A stretch of DNA of 64,000 nucleotides from Alphaproteobacteria bacterium (GTDB lineage Bacteria; Pseudomonadota; Alphaproteobacteria; Ferrovibrionales; Ferrovibrionaceae), in the NCBI GenBank assembly GCA_017307375.1, contig JAFKFH010000008.1:124001-188000 (forward strand), in the 5' to 3' direction. The notes under the pieces were generated by a model. That model worked only from the letters and a program-made list of their open reading frames with translations, did no database searches and was not told where the DNA came from. Position numbers and translations under genes: made by a program. Shown piece after piece: positions 41,693-50,632 of the stretch. Within the stretch, counting starts at the first letter, position 1, and each line of letters starts with the position of its first letter.

Positions 41693-42499
41693 ATGACGAT
41701 CATCGTTTCGGTGAAGATCCATGACGGCGTGGTCATGGCGGCAGACAGCGCGACCACGTTCTACCTGAACGACGTGCCCGGGCAGATCTACCTGAACGCC
41801 AACAAGATCGTGAACCTCTACAAGGGCCTGCCGATCGGCGTGATGACCTGCGGCCGCGGCGGCATCGGCCAAGCCTCGATCGCGACGCTTTTGAAGGATC
41901 TGCGCGGGAAGCTCGGGGAGCGCGGCGGCGACGCGGCCTTCGACCCGCAGGACTACACGATGGCAGAGGTCGCCGACCGGGTTCGGGAATTCTTCGTGCA
42001 ACGGGCCGAGGCGGCGGGTTTCGACGCATTCCTGAAGCTCAGGATCTGCGGCTATTCTGCCGGCCGGCCGTCACCCGAGGTGTGGGAGGTGATGCTGAAG
42101 GACGGCGAGGCGCCCGCCCCCGCCTGCATCCAGCAGGAAATCGACATCGGCCCGCGCTGGGACGGCGAGTACGATGCGATGGACAGGATCATCTTCGGCC
42201 TGGGCACGAACTTCGTCGGCGCGCTGGTCAAGCTCGGCCATAGCGAGGAACAGGCGGCGAAGCTGAAGGACGACCTGTTCCCGGCGCTGGTCGAAAGCCT
42301 GATCCTGCCGGCCGCCCCGATCCAGGATGCGATCGCCCTGGCGCGCTACATGGTCGAGACGACGATGGGTTTCATCCGCTTTTCCGTGACCCGGACCAAG
42401 ACGGTCGGTGGGCCGATCGAGATCGCGGCGATCACCAAGCACGAGGGATTTCGCTGGGTCGAGCGCAAGCATTTCTTTCCCCAGGCACTCAATCAGTAG
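41693..42499 (+). CDS. Proteasome-fold N-terminal nucleophile hydrolase
   Basis: A protein of 268 residues whose N-terminus reads MTIIVSVKIHDGVVMAADSA, the pattern of proteasome beta-type Ntn hydrolases. After removal of Met1, Thr2 would be the free N-terminal nucleophile. Asp18 then falls exactly at the position of catalytic Asp17 and Lys38 (in NANKIVNL) takes the place of Lys33 after a four-residue insertion. The remaining length is greater than HslV (about 175 aa) and close to proteasome or Anbu subunits. No HslU, Anbu-partner or Mpa-like ATPase is adjacent. ATG 41693 follows GGGGGACGG. Cytoplasmic. Confidence 0.7.
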   Translation: MTIIVSVKIHDGVVMAADSATTFYLNDVPGQIYLNANKIVNLYKGLPIGVMTCGRGGIGQASIATLLKDLRGKLGERGGDAAFDPQDYTMAEVADRVREFFVQRAEAAGFDAFLKLRICGYSAGRPSPEVWEVMLKDGEAPAPACIQQEIDIGPRWDGEYDAMDRIIFGLGTNFVGALVKLGHSEEQAAKLKDDLFPALVESLILPAAPIQDAIALARYMVETTMGFIRFSVTRTKTVGGPIEIAAITKHEGFRWVERKHFFPQALNQ

Positions 42500-43377
42500 C
42501 CGCGCCGGCGGGAAAATAGAGCGATCGCGATGACTACTCCGGCGACCTGCAGCCCCGCACCGCCCCATTCCGGCGGCGTCGGCCAGCGCGCCTCGAACAG
42601 GAAACCGTAGGCCAGGCCGAAGACCGTCTCGGCGACGACCAACTGCGCCGAGAGGGCGAGCGGCAACCGGCGCGAGGCAACCACCCAGCAGAGAGTCGCA
42701 AGCCACGAGCCGGCAAGGCCCAGGGCGACGGCCCAGCCGGCAAAGGCGACCATCTCGGCAGGCGCGGCGGCAGGCCAGGTGGTCAGCGGCAGCAGGGCAA
42801 GACTGGCGATCCCGGCCCCGATACCCTGCGCGCCGGTCCAGCGGATGCTGTCCGGCGCGTCCGCAGCCCGCATGACGGCGGCATTGACCATGCCATAGAC
42901 GACCCAGATCGCGAGCGCGCCGACCGCGGCGAGCACGCCGCCTGCCTCGACGCCCCCGGTCGGGCGGATATTGACGAGGCCGAGCCCCAGCGTGATCAGC
43001 GCCAGCGGCAGGCCGAGGAACCGCCACGGGACGACACGCTCGCGCAGATTGCCCAGCACGGCCAGCACGACCGGCATCAGCCCGATCACCAAAGGAGGAA
43101 TCGTCGCGCCCGCATGCCGAACGGCATAGGCTGCACAGGCGAAGTACCCGACATAGCCGAAACCACCCAGCGCCAGGCCGATCAGCCACCGACCAGTCCC
43201 AAGCCCGCCGGGCCGAAAACGGGGATGCAGCATCATCGCGGCCGAGGCCAGGCCGAACAGGCCGTAGCGCGCCACGAGGAGATCCCAGAGGCCATAGGGC
43301 AAGACGGCGCGCGGCGCGACGAAGGTCAGCCCCCACAAGGCGCAGGTCGCGAGGGCGGCAAGAATTCCGATCGGCAT
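42493..43377 (-). CDS. EamA-family transporter (drug/metabolite exporter)
   Basis: An inner-membrane protein of 294 residues with ten predicted helices in two EamA repeats. GILAALATCALWGLTFVAPRAVLP opens the first repeat and AVGALAIWVVYGMVNAAVM the second. ATG 43377 (MPIGILAAL) starts at the first helix; a longer frame upstream lacks support. Divergent from an Lrp gene, a frequent pairing in which the exporter exports an amino acid or related metabolite under Lrp control. Confidence 0.88.
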   Translation of the reverse strand: MPIGILAALATCALWGLTFVAPRAVLPYGLWDLLVARYGLFGLASAAMMLHPRFRPGGLGTGRWLIGLALGGFGYVGYFACAAYAVRHAGATIPPLVIGLMPVVLAVLGNLRERVVPWRFLGLPLALITLGLGLVNIRPTGGVEAGGVLAAVGALAIWVVYGMVNAAVMRAADAPDSIRWTGAQGIGAGIASLALLPLTTWPAAAPAEMVAFAGWAVALGLAGSWLATLCWVVASRRLPLALSAQLVVAETVFGLAYGFLFEARWPTPPEWGGAGLQVAGVVIAIALFSRRRGY

Positions 43378-43465
43378 GGCGGCTCCCTGAAACCCGCCCA
43401 GTATCGCAAGGCCCCGCCCTGTTGATCCATGGACAACCGAAGGCAATTTCGGCCAAAGTTCGCCA

Positions 43466-43945
43466 ATGTCGAAAGCCAGAACGCATCAAGTCCTTCGATC
43501 CGAAAACTCGACGATCGATGCAACCGATGCCCGCCTGCTGGCGGCGCTTCACGAGAATGGCCGCGCCGCGATGGCCGAGTTGGCCCGCCTGGTCGGCATG
43601 TCGGGACCCAGCGTCGCCGAGCGGCTGCGCCGCCTGCAGGATATCGGCGTCATCAGTCGCTTCGCCGTCGATGTCGATACCCGCGCGCTCGGCTATCAGA
43701 TCCGGGCGATGGTGCGTATCCGCCCGCTGCCCGGCAAGCTCCATCTGGTCGAACGGCTGATCCGCGACACCCCGCAATTCATCGAATGCGACAAGATCAC
43801 CGGCGACGATCCATTCCTCGCCCGGCTGGTCGTGCATTCGATCGAAGAGATGGACGACGTCCTCGAGGGCTTGTCCGAGCACGCGGTGACCAGCACCGCA
43901 GTCATCAAGGGCAGTTCGGTGCCCCGCCGCCTGCCCCCGCTCTAA
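43466..43945 (+). CDS. Lrp/AsnC-family regulator
   Basis: A regulator of 159 residues. The helix-turn-helix is DARLLAALHENGRAAMAELARLVGMSGPSVAERLRRLQDIG. A RAM-type ligand domain follows (LVERLIRDTPQFIECDKITGDDPFLARLVV). Divergent from the EamA gene, which it most likely controls. Its TAA stop overlaps the converging GntR stop. Confidence 0.88.
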   Translation: MSKARTHQVLRSENSTIDATDARLLAALHENGRAAMAELARLVGMSGPSVAERLRRLQDIGVISRFAVDVDTRALGYQIRAMVRIRPLPGKLHLVERLIRDTPQFIECDKITGDDPFLARLVVHSIEEMDDVLEGLSEHAVTSTAVIKGSSVPRRLPPL

Positions 43946-44616
43946 CCCTCCAGTACCTCGCGCACCAGCGCCCAGGACCGGCGGATCAGGTCCTCGGTCA
44001 CGGCCTGGGCGGTTACGGCATTGCGCGCTTCCAGCGCGACCAGCAGCGCCTGGTTCGACGCCAGCGACAGCGCGATCATGTCGGGCGACCGGCTGTAGCA
44101 GAAATAGCGAAAGCGCAGCGCCTGCTTGTCGAGATTGGCCAGCAGGCCGCGAAGCGTCGCGTTGCCGCAATTGGCATGCAGGCCGTCGGTGATCTCGACG
44201 TTGGCGGCAAAGGCGTCGTCGGGGCGGCCCTGCGCGGCGGCGGCCTCCATGCGGCCCAACGCGGCGCGCAGGCCTGCGATCGCCTCGGCGCTGGCCTGGG
44301 CCGCCACCGCGGCGGCGGCGAGGCCCTCCAGCGGCACGCGGCAGGCATAGACTTCGTCCAGCCGCGTCACCGTGATCGGCGCGACGAACACGCCGCGGCG
44401 TGGCCAGCGTTCGACCAGGCCATGCGCCTCGAGGATCTGCAGCGCCTCGCGCACCGGCGAGCGGCTGACGCCGTAGCGGCGGCAGACCTCCTCCTCGGTG
44501 ATCTTGGCGCCCGGCGTCAGCCGCAGCGCAACGATGTCGCGCTCGATATGGCGCACGATCTCGCGGCCGAGGATATCGGGCATGCGGGGCGGATCGTCTG
44601 GGCCAGCCGGAACCAT
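43942..44616 (-). CDS. FCD-GntR transcriptional regulator
   Basis: A GntR regulator of 224 residues in the FadR/FCD group. The winged helix is ITEEEVCRRYGVSRSPVREALQILEAHGLVERWPRRGVFV, followed by an all-helical FCD domain with metal-ligand-like His and Asp residues (LHANCGN region). ATG 44616 follows AAGGA. It is divergent from the hydroxyacid dehydrogenase operon and has a dyad operator in between. Confidence 0.88.
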   Translation of the reverse strand: MVPAGPDDPPRMPDILGREIVRHIERDIVALRLTPGAKITEEEVCRRYGVSRSPVREALQILEAHGLVERWPRRGVFVAPITVTRLDEVYACRVPLEGLAAAAVAAQASAEAIAGLRAALGRMEAAAAQGRPDDAFAANVEITDGLHANCGNATLRGLLANLDKQALRFRYFCYSRSPDMIALSLASNQALLVALEARNAVTAQAVTEDLIRRSWALVREVLEG

Positions 44617-44678
44617 GGGCGTCCTTCTGTAACCGCGTTTAATCACGGCGCGCAACTATTGCTGCTTGGCAAGCAGTT

Positions 44679-44700
44679 TGTCGAGCGTATACAATCGACA
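44679..44700. promoter_or_regulatory. Dyad operator for the divergent GntR/dehydrogenase genes
   Basis: TGTCGA (44679-44684) and TCGACA (44695-44700) are perfect arms around GCGTATACAA, itself centred on GTATAC. It is located 24 bases before the dehydrogenase ATG. The shape matches FCD-GntR sites, and the adjacent GntR protein is the likely ligand-controlled binder. Confidence 0.6.
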
Positions 44701-44724
44701 CCGTTGGGCAATAAAGGATCCGGC

Positions 44725-45681
44725 ATGGGTGACCCCCTACCCCCTGTTCAGGCCACCCTGGCATTCGCGTCGCCATTGGACGACGGCGGGCGCTGGGCCG
44801 GGATCCTGACCGCGGCCGTGCCCGGCCTGCGCGTCGTCGACGCCACCACCGCGCCTGCGCCCGCCGAGGCCGATTACGCGCTGGTGTTCCGCCCGCGCCC
44901 CGATTTTTTCCGCGAGATGCCGCGGCTGAAGGCGATCTTCGCCCTGTCGGCCGGGGTCGACGGCCTGCTGTCGCGCCCCGACCTGCCGGCCGACGTGCCG
45001 GTCATCCGCATGGTCGATCCGTCGCAGGCCGCGGCGATGAACCAGTTTGCGCTGGCCACCTGCCTGGCCGAGTTGCGCAACCTGCCGGCCTATGCGGCCC
45101 AGCAGCGCGACCAGCGCTGGATCCGCCATCCGGTCCGGCTGGCGGCCGACACCGCGGTGACGGTGCTCGGTCTCGGCGTGCTCGGGCGCGGCATGGCCGA
45201 TGGGCTGGCGGCCGCCGGCTTCCGCGTCAGCGGCTGGTCACGCGCGCCACGCGAGGATGCCGGCATTCGTTGCCATCACGGGCTCGAGGGGCTTGCGGCC
45301 GCCGTGGCCGGGGCCGACATCGTGCTGTCGATGCTGCCGCTGACGTCCGAGACGCGCGGGCTGTTCGACAGGCGCTTCTTTGCCGGCATGAAGCGCGGTG
45401 CCGTCCTGATCAACCTCGGGCGCGGCGAACAGGTGGTCGAGGACGACTTGGTGGCCGCGCTGGATCAGGGCCGGCTGAGCGCCGCCTGGCTCGACGTCTT
45501 CGCCATCGAGCCGCTGCCGCACGACCATCCCTACTGGCGCCACCCGGCCATCCGCGTCACGCCGCACGTCGCCGGCACGTCGCGCCCCGAAACGGCCGCT
45601 ACCGCCGTCGCCGCCAACATCCAACGCATCACCAGGGGCTTGAGCCCGCTCAACGCCGTCGATCGCCAGCGAGGTTACTGA
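44725..45681 (+). CDS. D-2-hydroxyacid dehydrogenase (GhrA-like)
   Basis: A dehydrogenase of 318 residues similar to glyoxylate/hydroxypyruvate reductase A. The NAD(P)-binding motif is VLGLGVLGRGMADGL, and the catalytic residues occur in LGRGEQVVEDDL (Arg), AIEPLPHDHPYW (Glu) and HVAGTS (His). The N-terminal part FRPRPDFF.. with LSAGVDGLL is typical of GhrA. ATG 44725 follows AAAGGA. Start of a co-directional set that leads into a dioxygenase and a PotABCD-like importer. Confidence 0.87.
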   Translation: MGDPLPPVQATLAFASPLDDGGRWAGILTAAVPGLRVVDATTAPAPAEADYALVFRPRPDFFREMPRLKAIFALSAGVDGLLSRPDLPADVPVIRMVDPSQAAAMNQFALATCLAELRNLPAYAAQQRDQRWIRHPVRLAADTAVTVLGLGVLGRGMADGLAAAGFRVSGWSRAPREDAGIRCHHGLEGLAAAVAGADIVLSMLPLTSETRGLFDRRFFAGMKRGAVLINLGRGEQVVEDDLVAALDQGRLSAAWLDVFAIEPLPHDHPYWRHPAIRVTPHVAGTSRPETAATAVAANIQRITRGLSPLNAVDRQRGY

Positions 45682-45683
45682 CC

Positions 45684-46682
45684 ATGCCCAGCACCGCCGC
45701 CGACATAACCCCCCGCCAGGCCGACAGCCTGCCGATCATCGACCTCGGCGCGCTGCGCCTGGACGAGGCCGCCTCGGCCCGTACCGCCGCGGCGCTGGAC
45801 CATGCCTTCCGCGACATCGGCTTCTGCTACATCGCCAATACCGGGGTCGACCAGGGCTTGATCGACGGCGTCTTCGCCGCCTCGCGCCGCTTCCACGCCT
45901 TGCCCCAGGCGGCCAAGGATGCGCTGGCGATCAACGAGTTCCACCGCGGCTACATGGCGCCCAAGACCTCGGTGATCCAGACGTCGTCGGTCGCGAAGGT
46001 GACCAAGCCGAACTATTCGGAATCCTTCATGCTGATGCATGAGGTGCCGGAAACCGATCCGGATTTCGGCCGGCCGCTGCAGGGGCCGAACCAGTGGCCG
46101 GCCGACCTGCCCGGCTTTCGCGAAGCAGTCACCGTCTACAACGCGGCGCTGCAGCAGGTGGCGCGCGACTTCACCCGCCTGATCGCCCGCGCGCTCGACC
46201 TGCCGCCGCAGGCGCTCGACCTGCATTTCGAGAAACCGACGACCTTCCTGCGCCTGCTGCACTACCCGCCCCAGCCGGTCGATTCGGCCGATGACGAGTT
46301 CGGCTCGGCCCCACATACCGACTACGGCTTCATCACCATCCTGGCCCAGGACAATGTCGGCGGGCTGATGGTGCGGCGGCGCGACGGCACCTGGCTGAAG
46401 GCGACGCCCCTGCCCGGCACCTTCGTCGTCAATGTCGGCGACATGCTGGCGCGCTGGACCAACGGGCGCTGGCAGTCGACGCCGCACGGGGTCAAGAACC
46501 TGTCGCCGAACGACCGCTATTCCGTGCCGTTCTTCTTCGATCCCGGCATGGACGAGGTCATCGAATGCCTGCCGACCTGCCGCGCACCGTCGGAAGCGCC
46601 GCGCTACGAGCCGGTGCGCTACGGCGACTACCTGATGGAGCGCCTGAACAAGAACTACGACTATCGCAAGCCGGCGCAGTGA
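45684..46682 (+). CDS. 2-oxoglutarate/Fe(II) oxygenase (isopenicillin N synthase family)
   Basis: An iron oxygenase of 332 residues. The metal triad is complete: His211 and Asp213 (PHTDYGF) and His268 (STPHGV), with Arg278 (RYSVPFFF) to bind 2-oxoglutarate. The N-terminal PIIDLGALR and GFCYIANTGV are standard for the family. It follows the dehydrogenase by 2 bases and precedes the binding-protein gene. Together they suggest oxidative removal of a group from an imported amine or amide, such as N-demethylation, but the substrate is not proven. Confidence 0.88.
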   Translation: MPSTAADITPRQADSLPIIDLGALRLDEAASARTAAALDHAFRDIGFCYIANTGVDQGLIDGVFAASRRFHALPQAAKDALAINEFHRGYMAPKTSVIQTSSVAKVTKPNYSESFMLMHEVPETDPDFGRPLQGPNQWPADLPGFREAVTVYNAALQQVARDFTRLIARALDLPPQALDLHFEKPTTFLRLLHYPPQPVDSADDEFGSAPHTDYGFITILAQDNVGGLMVRRRDGTWLKATPLPGTFVVNVGDMLARWTNGRWQSTPHGVKNLSPNDRYSVPFFFDPGMDEVIECLPTCRAPSEAPRYEPVRYGDYLMERLNKNYDYRKPAQ

Positions 46683-46749
46683 ACGACGGCGCGAAGAAAA
46701 ACCATCGCCACAGGGATTCGACGTCCATAACTCCAGGAGACGGGAAGCC

Positions 46750-47793
46750 ATGACCGGGATCATCACACGCAGACAGACACTGGCCCTGCTGGGCGGCGCC
46801 GCGGCCGCGGCGGGCCTGAAAGGCACGGCGATGGCCCAGGGGGCCCAACCTTTCGTCGCCAACACCTATGGCGGACGCTGGGAGGACTTCTGGCGCAAGC
46901 AGGTCAATCCGGGGCTGGAGGCGATCCTCAAGCGGCCGATCAAGCTCGATATCGGGCTCGGCAATGCCTGGGTCACCTCGTTCCGCGCGGCGGGCAAGGA
47001 CAAGCCGCCCTTCACCTCGCTGATGTTCAACGAGCGTTTCGCCACGATCCTGCGTACGGAAGGCTTCTTCAGCCCGCTGCCCGCAGACAAGATCCCGAAT
47101 CTGGCCGACGTCTATCCGATCGCCCGCTACGAGGGCGACATCTCGGTCACCGGCATCGTCTCGCCGATCGGCATCGCCTATCGCACCGACCTGATCAAGA
47201 CGCCGCCGCAGAGCTGGAAGGACCTGTGGAAGCCGGAATACAAGGGCCAGCTCGGGATGTATGCCATCTCGAACTCGCTCGGCATCATGATGCTGATGCT
47301 GGCCGGCCAGCTGTTCGGCAAGGACCAGTACGATATCGACACGGGCTTCAAGAAGCTGAAGGAACTGAAGCCGTTCCCGCAGGTCGACTTCTCCGGCGCA
47401 CTGGCCCCGCTGCTGACGCAGGGCCAGGTCGCCATCGCCCCGATCGACATCGCCGAGGCGGTGGCCCTGCAGAAGAAGGGCGTGCCGATCAAGGTGGCGA
47501 TGCCGTCCGACGGCATCCTGATGTTCGACCAGTGCTACAACGTGCTCGCGGCCGGCGCCGACAAGGAAGCGGCCTATGCCTACATCAACTACATGCTGAG
47601 CCCGGAGATCCAGGAAAAGCTGATGCGCGAATTCTACGTCGCGCCGACCAACCGCAAGGTGGTGGTGCCCGACGACCTGAAGGAGGCGGTGCCCGTGTCC
47701 GGCGAGGCGATGAAGGATATCATCCGGTTCGACTGGGGCTACGTCGCCAAGAACCGCGACGCCATCCTCGACCGCTGGTCGCGCGAAATCTGA
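46750..47793 (+). CDS. ABC transporter solute-binding protein (PotD-like), third system
   Basis: A receptor of 347 residues with a twin-arginine type leader (TRRQTLALLGGAAAAAGL, cut near AMAQ). ANTYGGRWEDFWRKQV opens the mature fold and LGNAWVTSFRA, WKDLWKPEYKGQLGMY follow. Export of a folded receptor through Tat distinguishes it from the first two receptors, which have Sec-type leaders. Strong ribosome-binding site AGGAGACGGGAAG. A stable hairpin follows the gene. Confidence 0.88.
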   Translation: MTGIITRRQTLALLGGAAAAAGLKGTAMAQGAQPFVANTYGGRWEDFWRKQVNPGLEAILKRPIKLDIGLGNAWVTSFRAAGKDKPPFTSLMFNERFATILRTEGFFSPLPADKIPNLADVYPIARYEGDISVTGIVSPIGIAYRTDLIKTPPQSWKDLWKPEYKGQLGMYAISNSLGIMMLMLAGQLFGKDQYDIDTGFKKLKELKPFPQVDFSGALAPLLTQGQVAIAPIDIAEAVALQKKGVPIKVAMPSDGILMFDQCYNVLAAGADKEAAYAYINYMLSPEIQEKLMREFYVAPTNRKVVVPDDLKEAVPVSGEAMKDIIRFDWGYVAKNRDAILDRWSREI

Positions 47794-47803
47794 CGGTGTT
47801 TCG

Positions 47804-47832
47804 CGGGCGCCGGCGCGTAGGGCCGGCGCCCG
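47804..47832 (+). terminator. Stable hairpin between receptor gene and transport genes
   Basis: CGGGCGCCGGC (47804-47814) pairs perfectly with GCCGGCGCCCG (47822-47832) over a 7-base loop. It sits right after the binding-protein stop, and no T-run follows. Such hairpins commonly stabilise receptor mRNA or partially stop transcription, so that receptor exceeds transporter. Confidence 0.55.
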
Positions 47833-47854
47833 CCAGCGGGAGTGCTTCTGCCCC

Positions 47855-48910
47855 ATGGCGCAGATCGAGATCGCGGGCCTGCGCAAGGCCTATAACGGCG
47901 CCGTCGCCATCGACGGCGTCGACCTGAACGTCGCGTCGGGCAGCTTCGTCACGCTGCTCGGCCCGTCCGGTTGCGGCAAGACGACGACATTGCGCTGTCT
48001 TGCCGGATTCATCACACCCGATGCCGGCGCCATCCGGGTCGAGGGCCGCGACATCATGGGCCTGGGGCCCGAAGGCCGCGACTTCGGCGTCGTCTTCCAG
48101 AACTACGCGCTGTTCCCGCATCTGTCGGTATTCGACAACGTCGCCTACGGGCTGCAGGCGCGCCGCGTGCCCAAGGCCGAAATCGCTGCGCGAGTGGCCG
48201 AAGTGCTGGGCCTCGTGCAACTCGGCCATCTGAAGGATCGCCTGCCGCGGGCGCTCAGCGGCGGCCAGCAACAGCGCGTGGCGCTGGCGCGCGCGCTGGT
48301 GATCCGGCCGCAGGCGCTGCTGCTGGACGAGCCGCTGGCCAATCTCGATGCCAAGCTGCGCTTCGAAATGCGCTGGCTGATCCGGGAATTGCAGCGCAAG
48401 GCCGGCATCACCGCGCTCTACGTCACCCATGACCAGGCCGAGGCTATGGCGCTGTCCGACCAGGTCGCCGTGATGAAGCAGGGGCGTATCGCCCAGCTCG
48501 GCTCGCCGCGCGACATCTACCAGCGTCCGCGCGAACGCTATGTCGCCGAATTCACCGGCGAGGCAAGCTATCTGAAGGCCCGGATCGCCGAGGCAGTCGG
48601 CAATGGACGCTATCGCGTCGCCACCGCCGGCGGCGAGGTCATCGCCAACGGTCCGGCGGGCCTCGCCGCCGGCAGCCGCCATCTGCTGCTGCTGCGGCCC
48701 GAGGCACTGCAGCCCGGCGCCGCCGGCCTGCGGGCCACGCTGCAAGGCCGCTTTTTCGTCGGATCGGCCCAGCATTGCGAGATGCGGATCGGCGACGAGG
48801 TCATCAAGCTCTATCTGCCGCCCCAGGCCGAACTGGGCGAAGGCGCGGCGGTGACGCTGGCGGTCGACCAGGATGCCGCCTGGCTGCTGCCCGACGAGGC
48901 CGCGCCATGA
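47855..48910 (+). CDS. ABC transporter ATP-binding protein (PotA-like), third system
   Basis: An ATPase of 351 residues. Walker A is GPSGCGKTT, the Q-loop [10 protein letters not shown], the signature LSGGQQQRV, Walker B ALLLDEP and the H-loop THDQAEAM; a TOBE domain follows residue 240. It drives the two permeases downstream, with a 4-base overlap at its end. Confidence 0.92.
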   Translation: MAQIEIAGLRKAYNGAVAIDGVDLNVASGSFVTLLGPSGCGKTTTLRCLAGFITPDAGAIRVEGRDIMGLGPEGRDFGVVFQNYALFPHLSVFDNVAYGLQARRVPKAEIAARVAEVLGLVQLGHLKDRLPRALSGGQQQRVALARALVIRPQALLLDEPLANLDAKLRFEMRWLIRELQRKAGITALYVTHDQAEAMALSDQVAVMKQGRIAQLGSPRDIYQRPRERYVAEFTGEASYLKARIAEAVGNGRYRVATAGGEVIANGPAGLAAGSRHLLLLRPEALQPGAAGLRATLQGRFFVGSAQHCEMRIGDEVIKLYLPPQAELGEGAAVTLAVDQDAAWLLPDEAAP

Positions 48911-49776
48911 CCGCGCGGCCCTGGCGGCTTGCCATCCTCGGGGCGCCGGCCCTGTTCCTGCTCGTCGTCTTCTTCGTCCTGCCCTATGGCGAGATCGTGA
49001 TGATGAGCTTCCGCACGCCATCCTCCTCGGCGCCCTACGGCGACGGGGTGACGCTTGCCAACTACGCGCGGATGTTCGCCGACGGCCATTATCTCGGCAT
49101 CCTCGCCGAAACGGTTGCGGTCGGCGCCTCGATCACCGCGATCTGCCTGCTGATCTCGTTTCCGATCGCGCTGCATCTGTCGAACGTCGGCGATCGCTGG
49201 CACACCCTGTTCTATGCCTGCGTGGTCTCGCCGCTGCTGGTCGGCGTGCTGGTGCGCAACTTCGGCTGGATGATAATCCTGTCGTTCAACGGCCCGATCA
49301 ACCAGATCCTGCTGGCGCTGGGGCTGATCGATCGGCCGGTGCGCCTGCTGTTCACCGTCGAGGTCGTGGTGCTGGCGCTGGTCCACGTCTTCATCCCGTT
49401 CATGGTGCTGCCGATCACCACGGCGTTGCGCAACATCCCGCCGTCGCTCTACGAAGCCTCGCGCTCGCTCGGCGCGGGGCGCTTCGCGACCTTCTGGCGC
49501 GTCACCCTGCCGCTCAGCTTTCCCGGCGTGCAGTCCGGCGTGATCCTGGTCTTCGTGCTGGCGATCTCGGCCTATGTCACGCCGGTCCTGCTCGGCGGGC
49601 AGTTCGTGGTCCTGATGCCGACGGTGATCGTTCAGCAATTGATCGCCGCCTTTGCCTGGCCGTTCGGCGCGGTGCTGGCGATGATCCTGACGCTCTCGAC
49701 CTTGACCTGTGTGCTGGTCTTCGCCTTTGCCACCCGCGGCCTCGCCCGCCGCGCCGCGATCGGGCGCACGCCATGA
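48907..49776 (+). CDS. ABC transporter permease (PotB-like), third system
   Basis: A permease of 289 residues with six helices. MSFRTPSSSAPYGDGVTLANY lies between helices 1 and 2, and the EAA loop is YEASRSLGAGRFATFWRVTLP. Start and stop both overlap neighbouring genes by four bases. Confidence 0.88.
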   Translation: MTARPWRLAILGAPALFLLVVFFVLPYGEIVMMSFRTPSSSAPYGDGVTLANYARMFADGHYLGILAETVAVGASITAICLLISFPIALHLSNVGDRWHTLFYACVVSPLLVGVLVRNFGWMIILSFNGPINQILLALGLIDRPVRLLFTVEVVVLALVHVFIPFMVLPITTALRNIPPSLYEASRSLGAGRFATFWRVTLPLSFPGVQSGVILVFVLAISAYVTPVLLGGQFVVLMPTVIVQQLIAAFAWPFGAVLAMILTLSTLTCVLVFAFATRGLARRAAIGRTP

Positions 49777-50564
49777 AGGCGCGGTTGATCCTGGGCCTTG
49801 CCGCCGGGGCCGGCCTCGGCATTCTCTATGCCTTCCTGCTGGCGCCGCTCGTTGTCGTCGTGCTGGCCTCGCTCAGCGGCGGCGAGGTGCTGGCGTTTCC
49901 GCCGACGGGCTTCTCGCTGAAATGGTTCGCCAAGTTCTTCGGTCACGAAAGCTTCCGCAACGCGCTGTGGCTGTCGCTGCAGGTCGCGGTGACGTCGACG
50001 GTTGTCGTCGCGGTCGTGGCCACGATGGCGGCGCTGTTCCAGCGCGGCCTCAGCCGAAATCTCGCCGGCCCGTTCCGCACGCTGCTGCTGATGCCGCTGC
50101 TGATGCCGGAGATCCTGACCGCGATCGGGCTGCTGTTCTTCCTCTACCAGATCGGGCTCGGCAACACCTATCTCGGCCTGCAGATCGGCCATGTCGTCAT
50201 CACCCTGCCCTTCGCCTTCCTGTCGATCACCTCGGCGCTGGACCAGGTCGATCCGGCACTCGAAGAGGCATCGGCCAGCCTCGGTGCCGGCTACGGGCGC
50301 ACGACGCTCAAGGTCATGCTGCCGCTGATCAAGCCCGGCATCATCACCGGCGGGCTGTTCACCTTCATCGTCTCCTTCGACATGTTCGCGATGTCGTTCC
50401 TGCTCAAGACCGTCGGCGGCAACACCCTGCCGCTCGCCCTGTTCGACTATCTGAAATACGACTTCGACCCGACGGCCGCCGCCGCGGCCACGGTCTCGAT
50501 CCTGTTCGCCCTGGCCGTCGTCGCCCTGGTCGAGAAGCTGGTCGGGTTACGTCGCGCCTTCTGA
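49773..50564 (+). CDS. ABC transporter permease (PotC-like), third system
   Basis: A permease of 263 residues with six helices. VLAFPPTGFSLKWFAKFF precedes helix 2 and the EAA loop is EEASASLGAGYGRTTLKVMLP. ATG 49773 overlaps the previous permease. Last transport gene of the set; a GFA gene follows 68 bases later. Confidence 0.88.
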   Translation: MKARLILGLAAGAGLGILYAFLLAPLVVVVLASLSGGEVLAFPPTGFSLKWFAKFFGHESFRNALWLSLQVAVTSTVVVAVVATMAALFQRGLSRNLAGPFRTLLLMPLLMPEILTAIGLLFFLYQIGLGNTYLGLQIGHVVITLPFAFLSITSALDQVDPALEEASASLGAGYGRTTLKVMLPLIKPGIITGGLFTFIVSFDMFAMSFLLKTVGGNTLPLALFDYLKYDFDPTAAAAATVSILFALAVVALVEKLVGLRRAF

Positions 50565-50632
50565 TCGCCTGCTGACACAACCTGGCAGCAGGCATGGATA
50601 AGGTCCGCCTCTTCTGAAACGAGGAGGACAAT

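Noticed and set aside
41693-42499. Naming the Ntn hydrolase HslV or Anbu
   Set aside because: It is longer than HslV, has an insertion before the lysine, and lacks the partner genes of both; a specific name is not justified.
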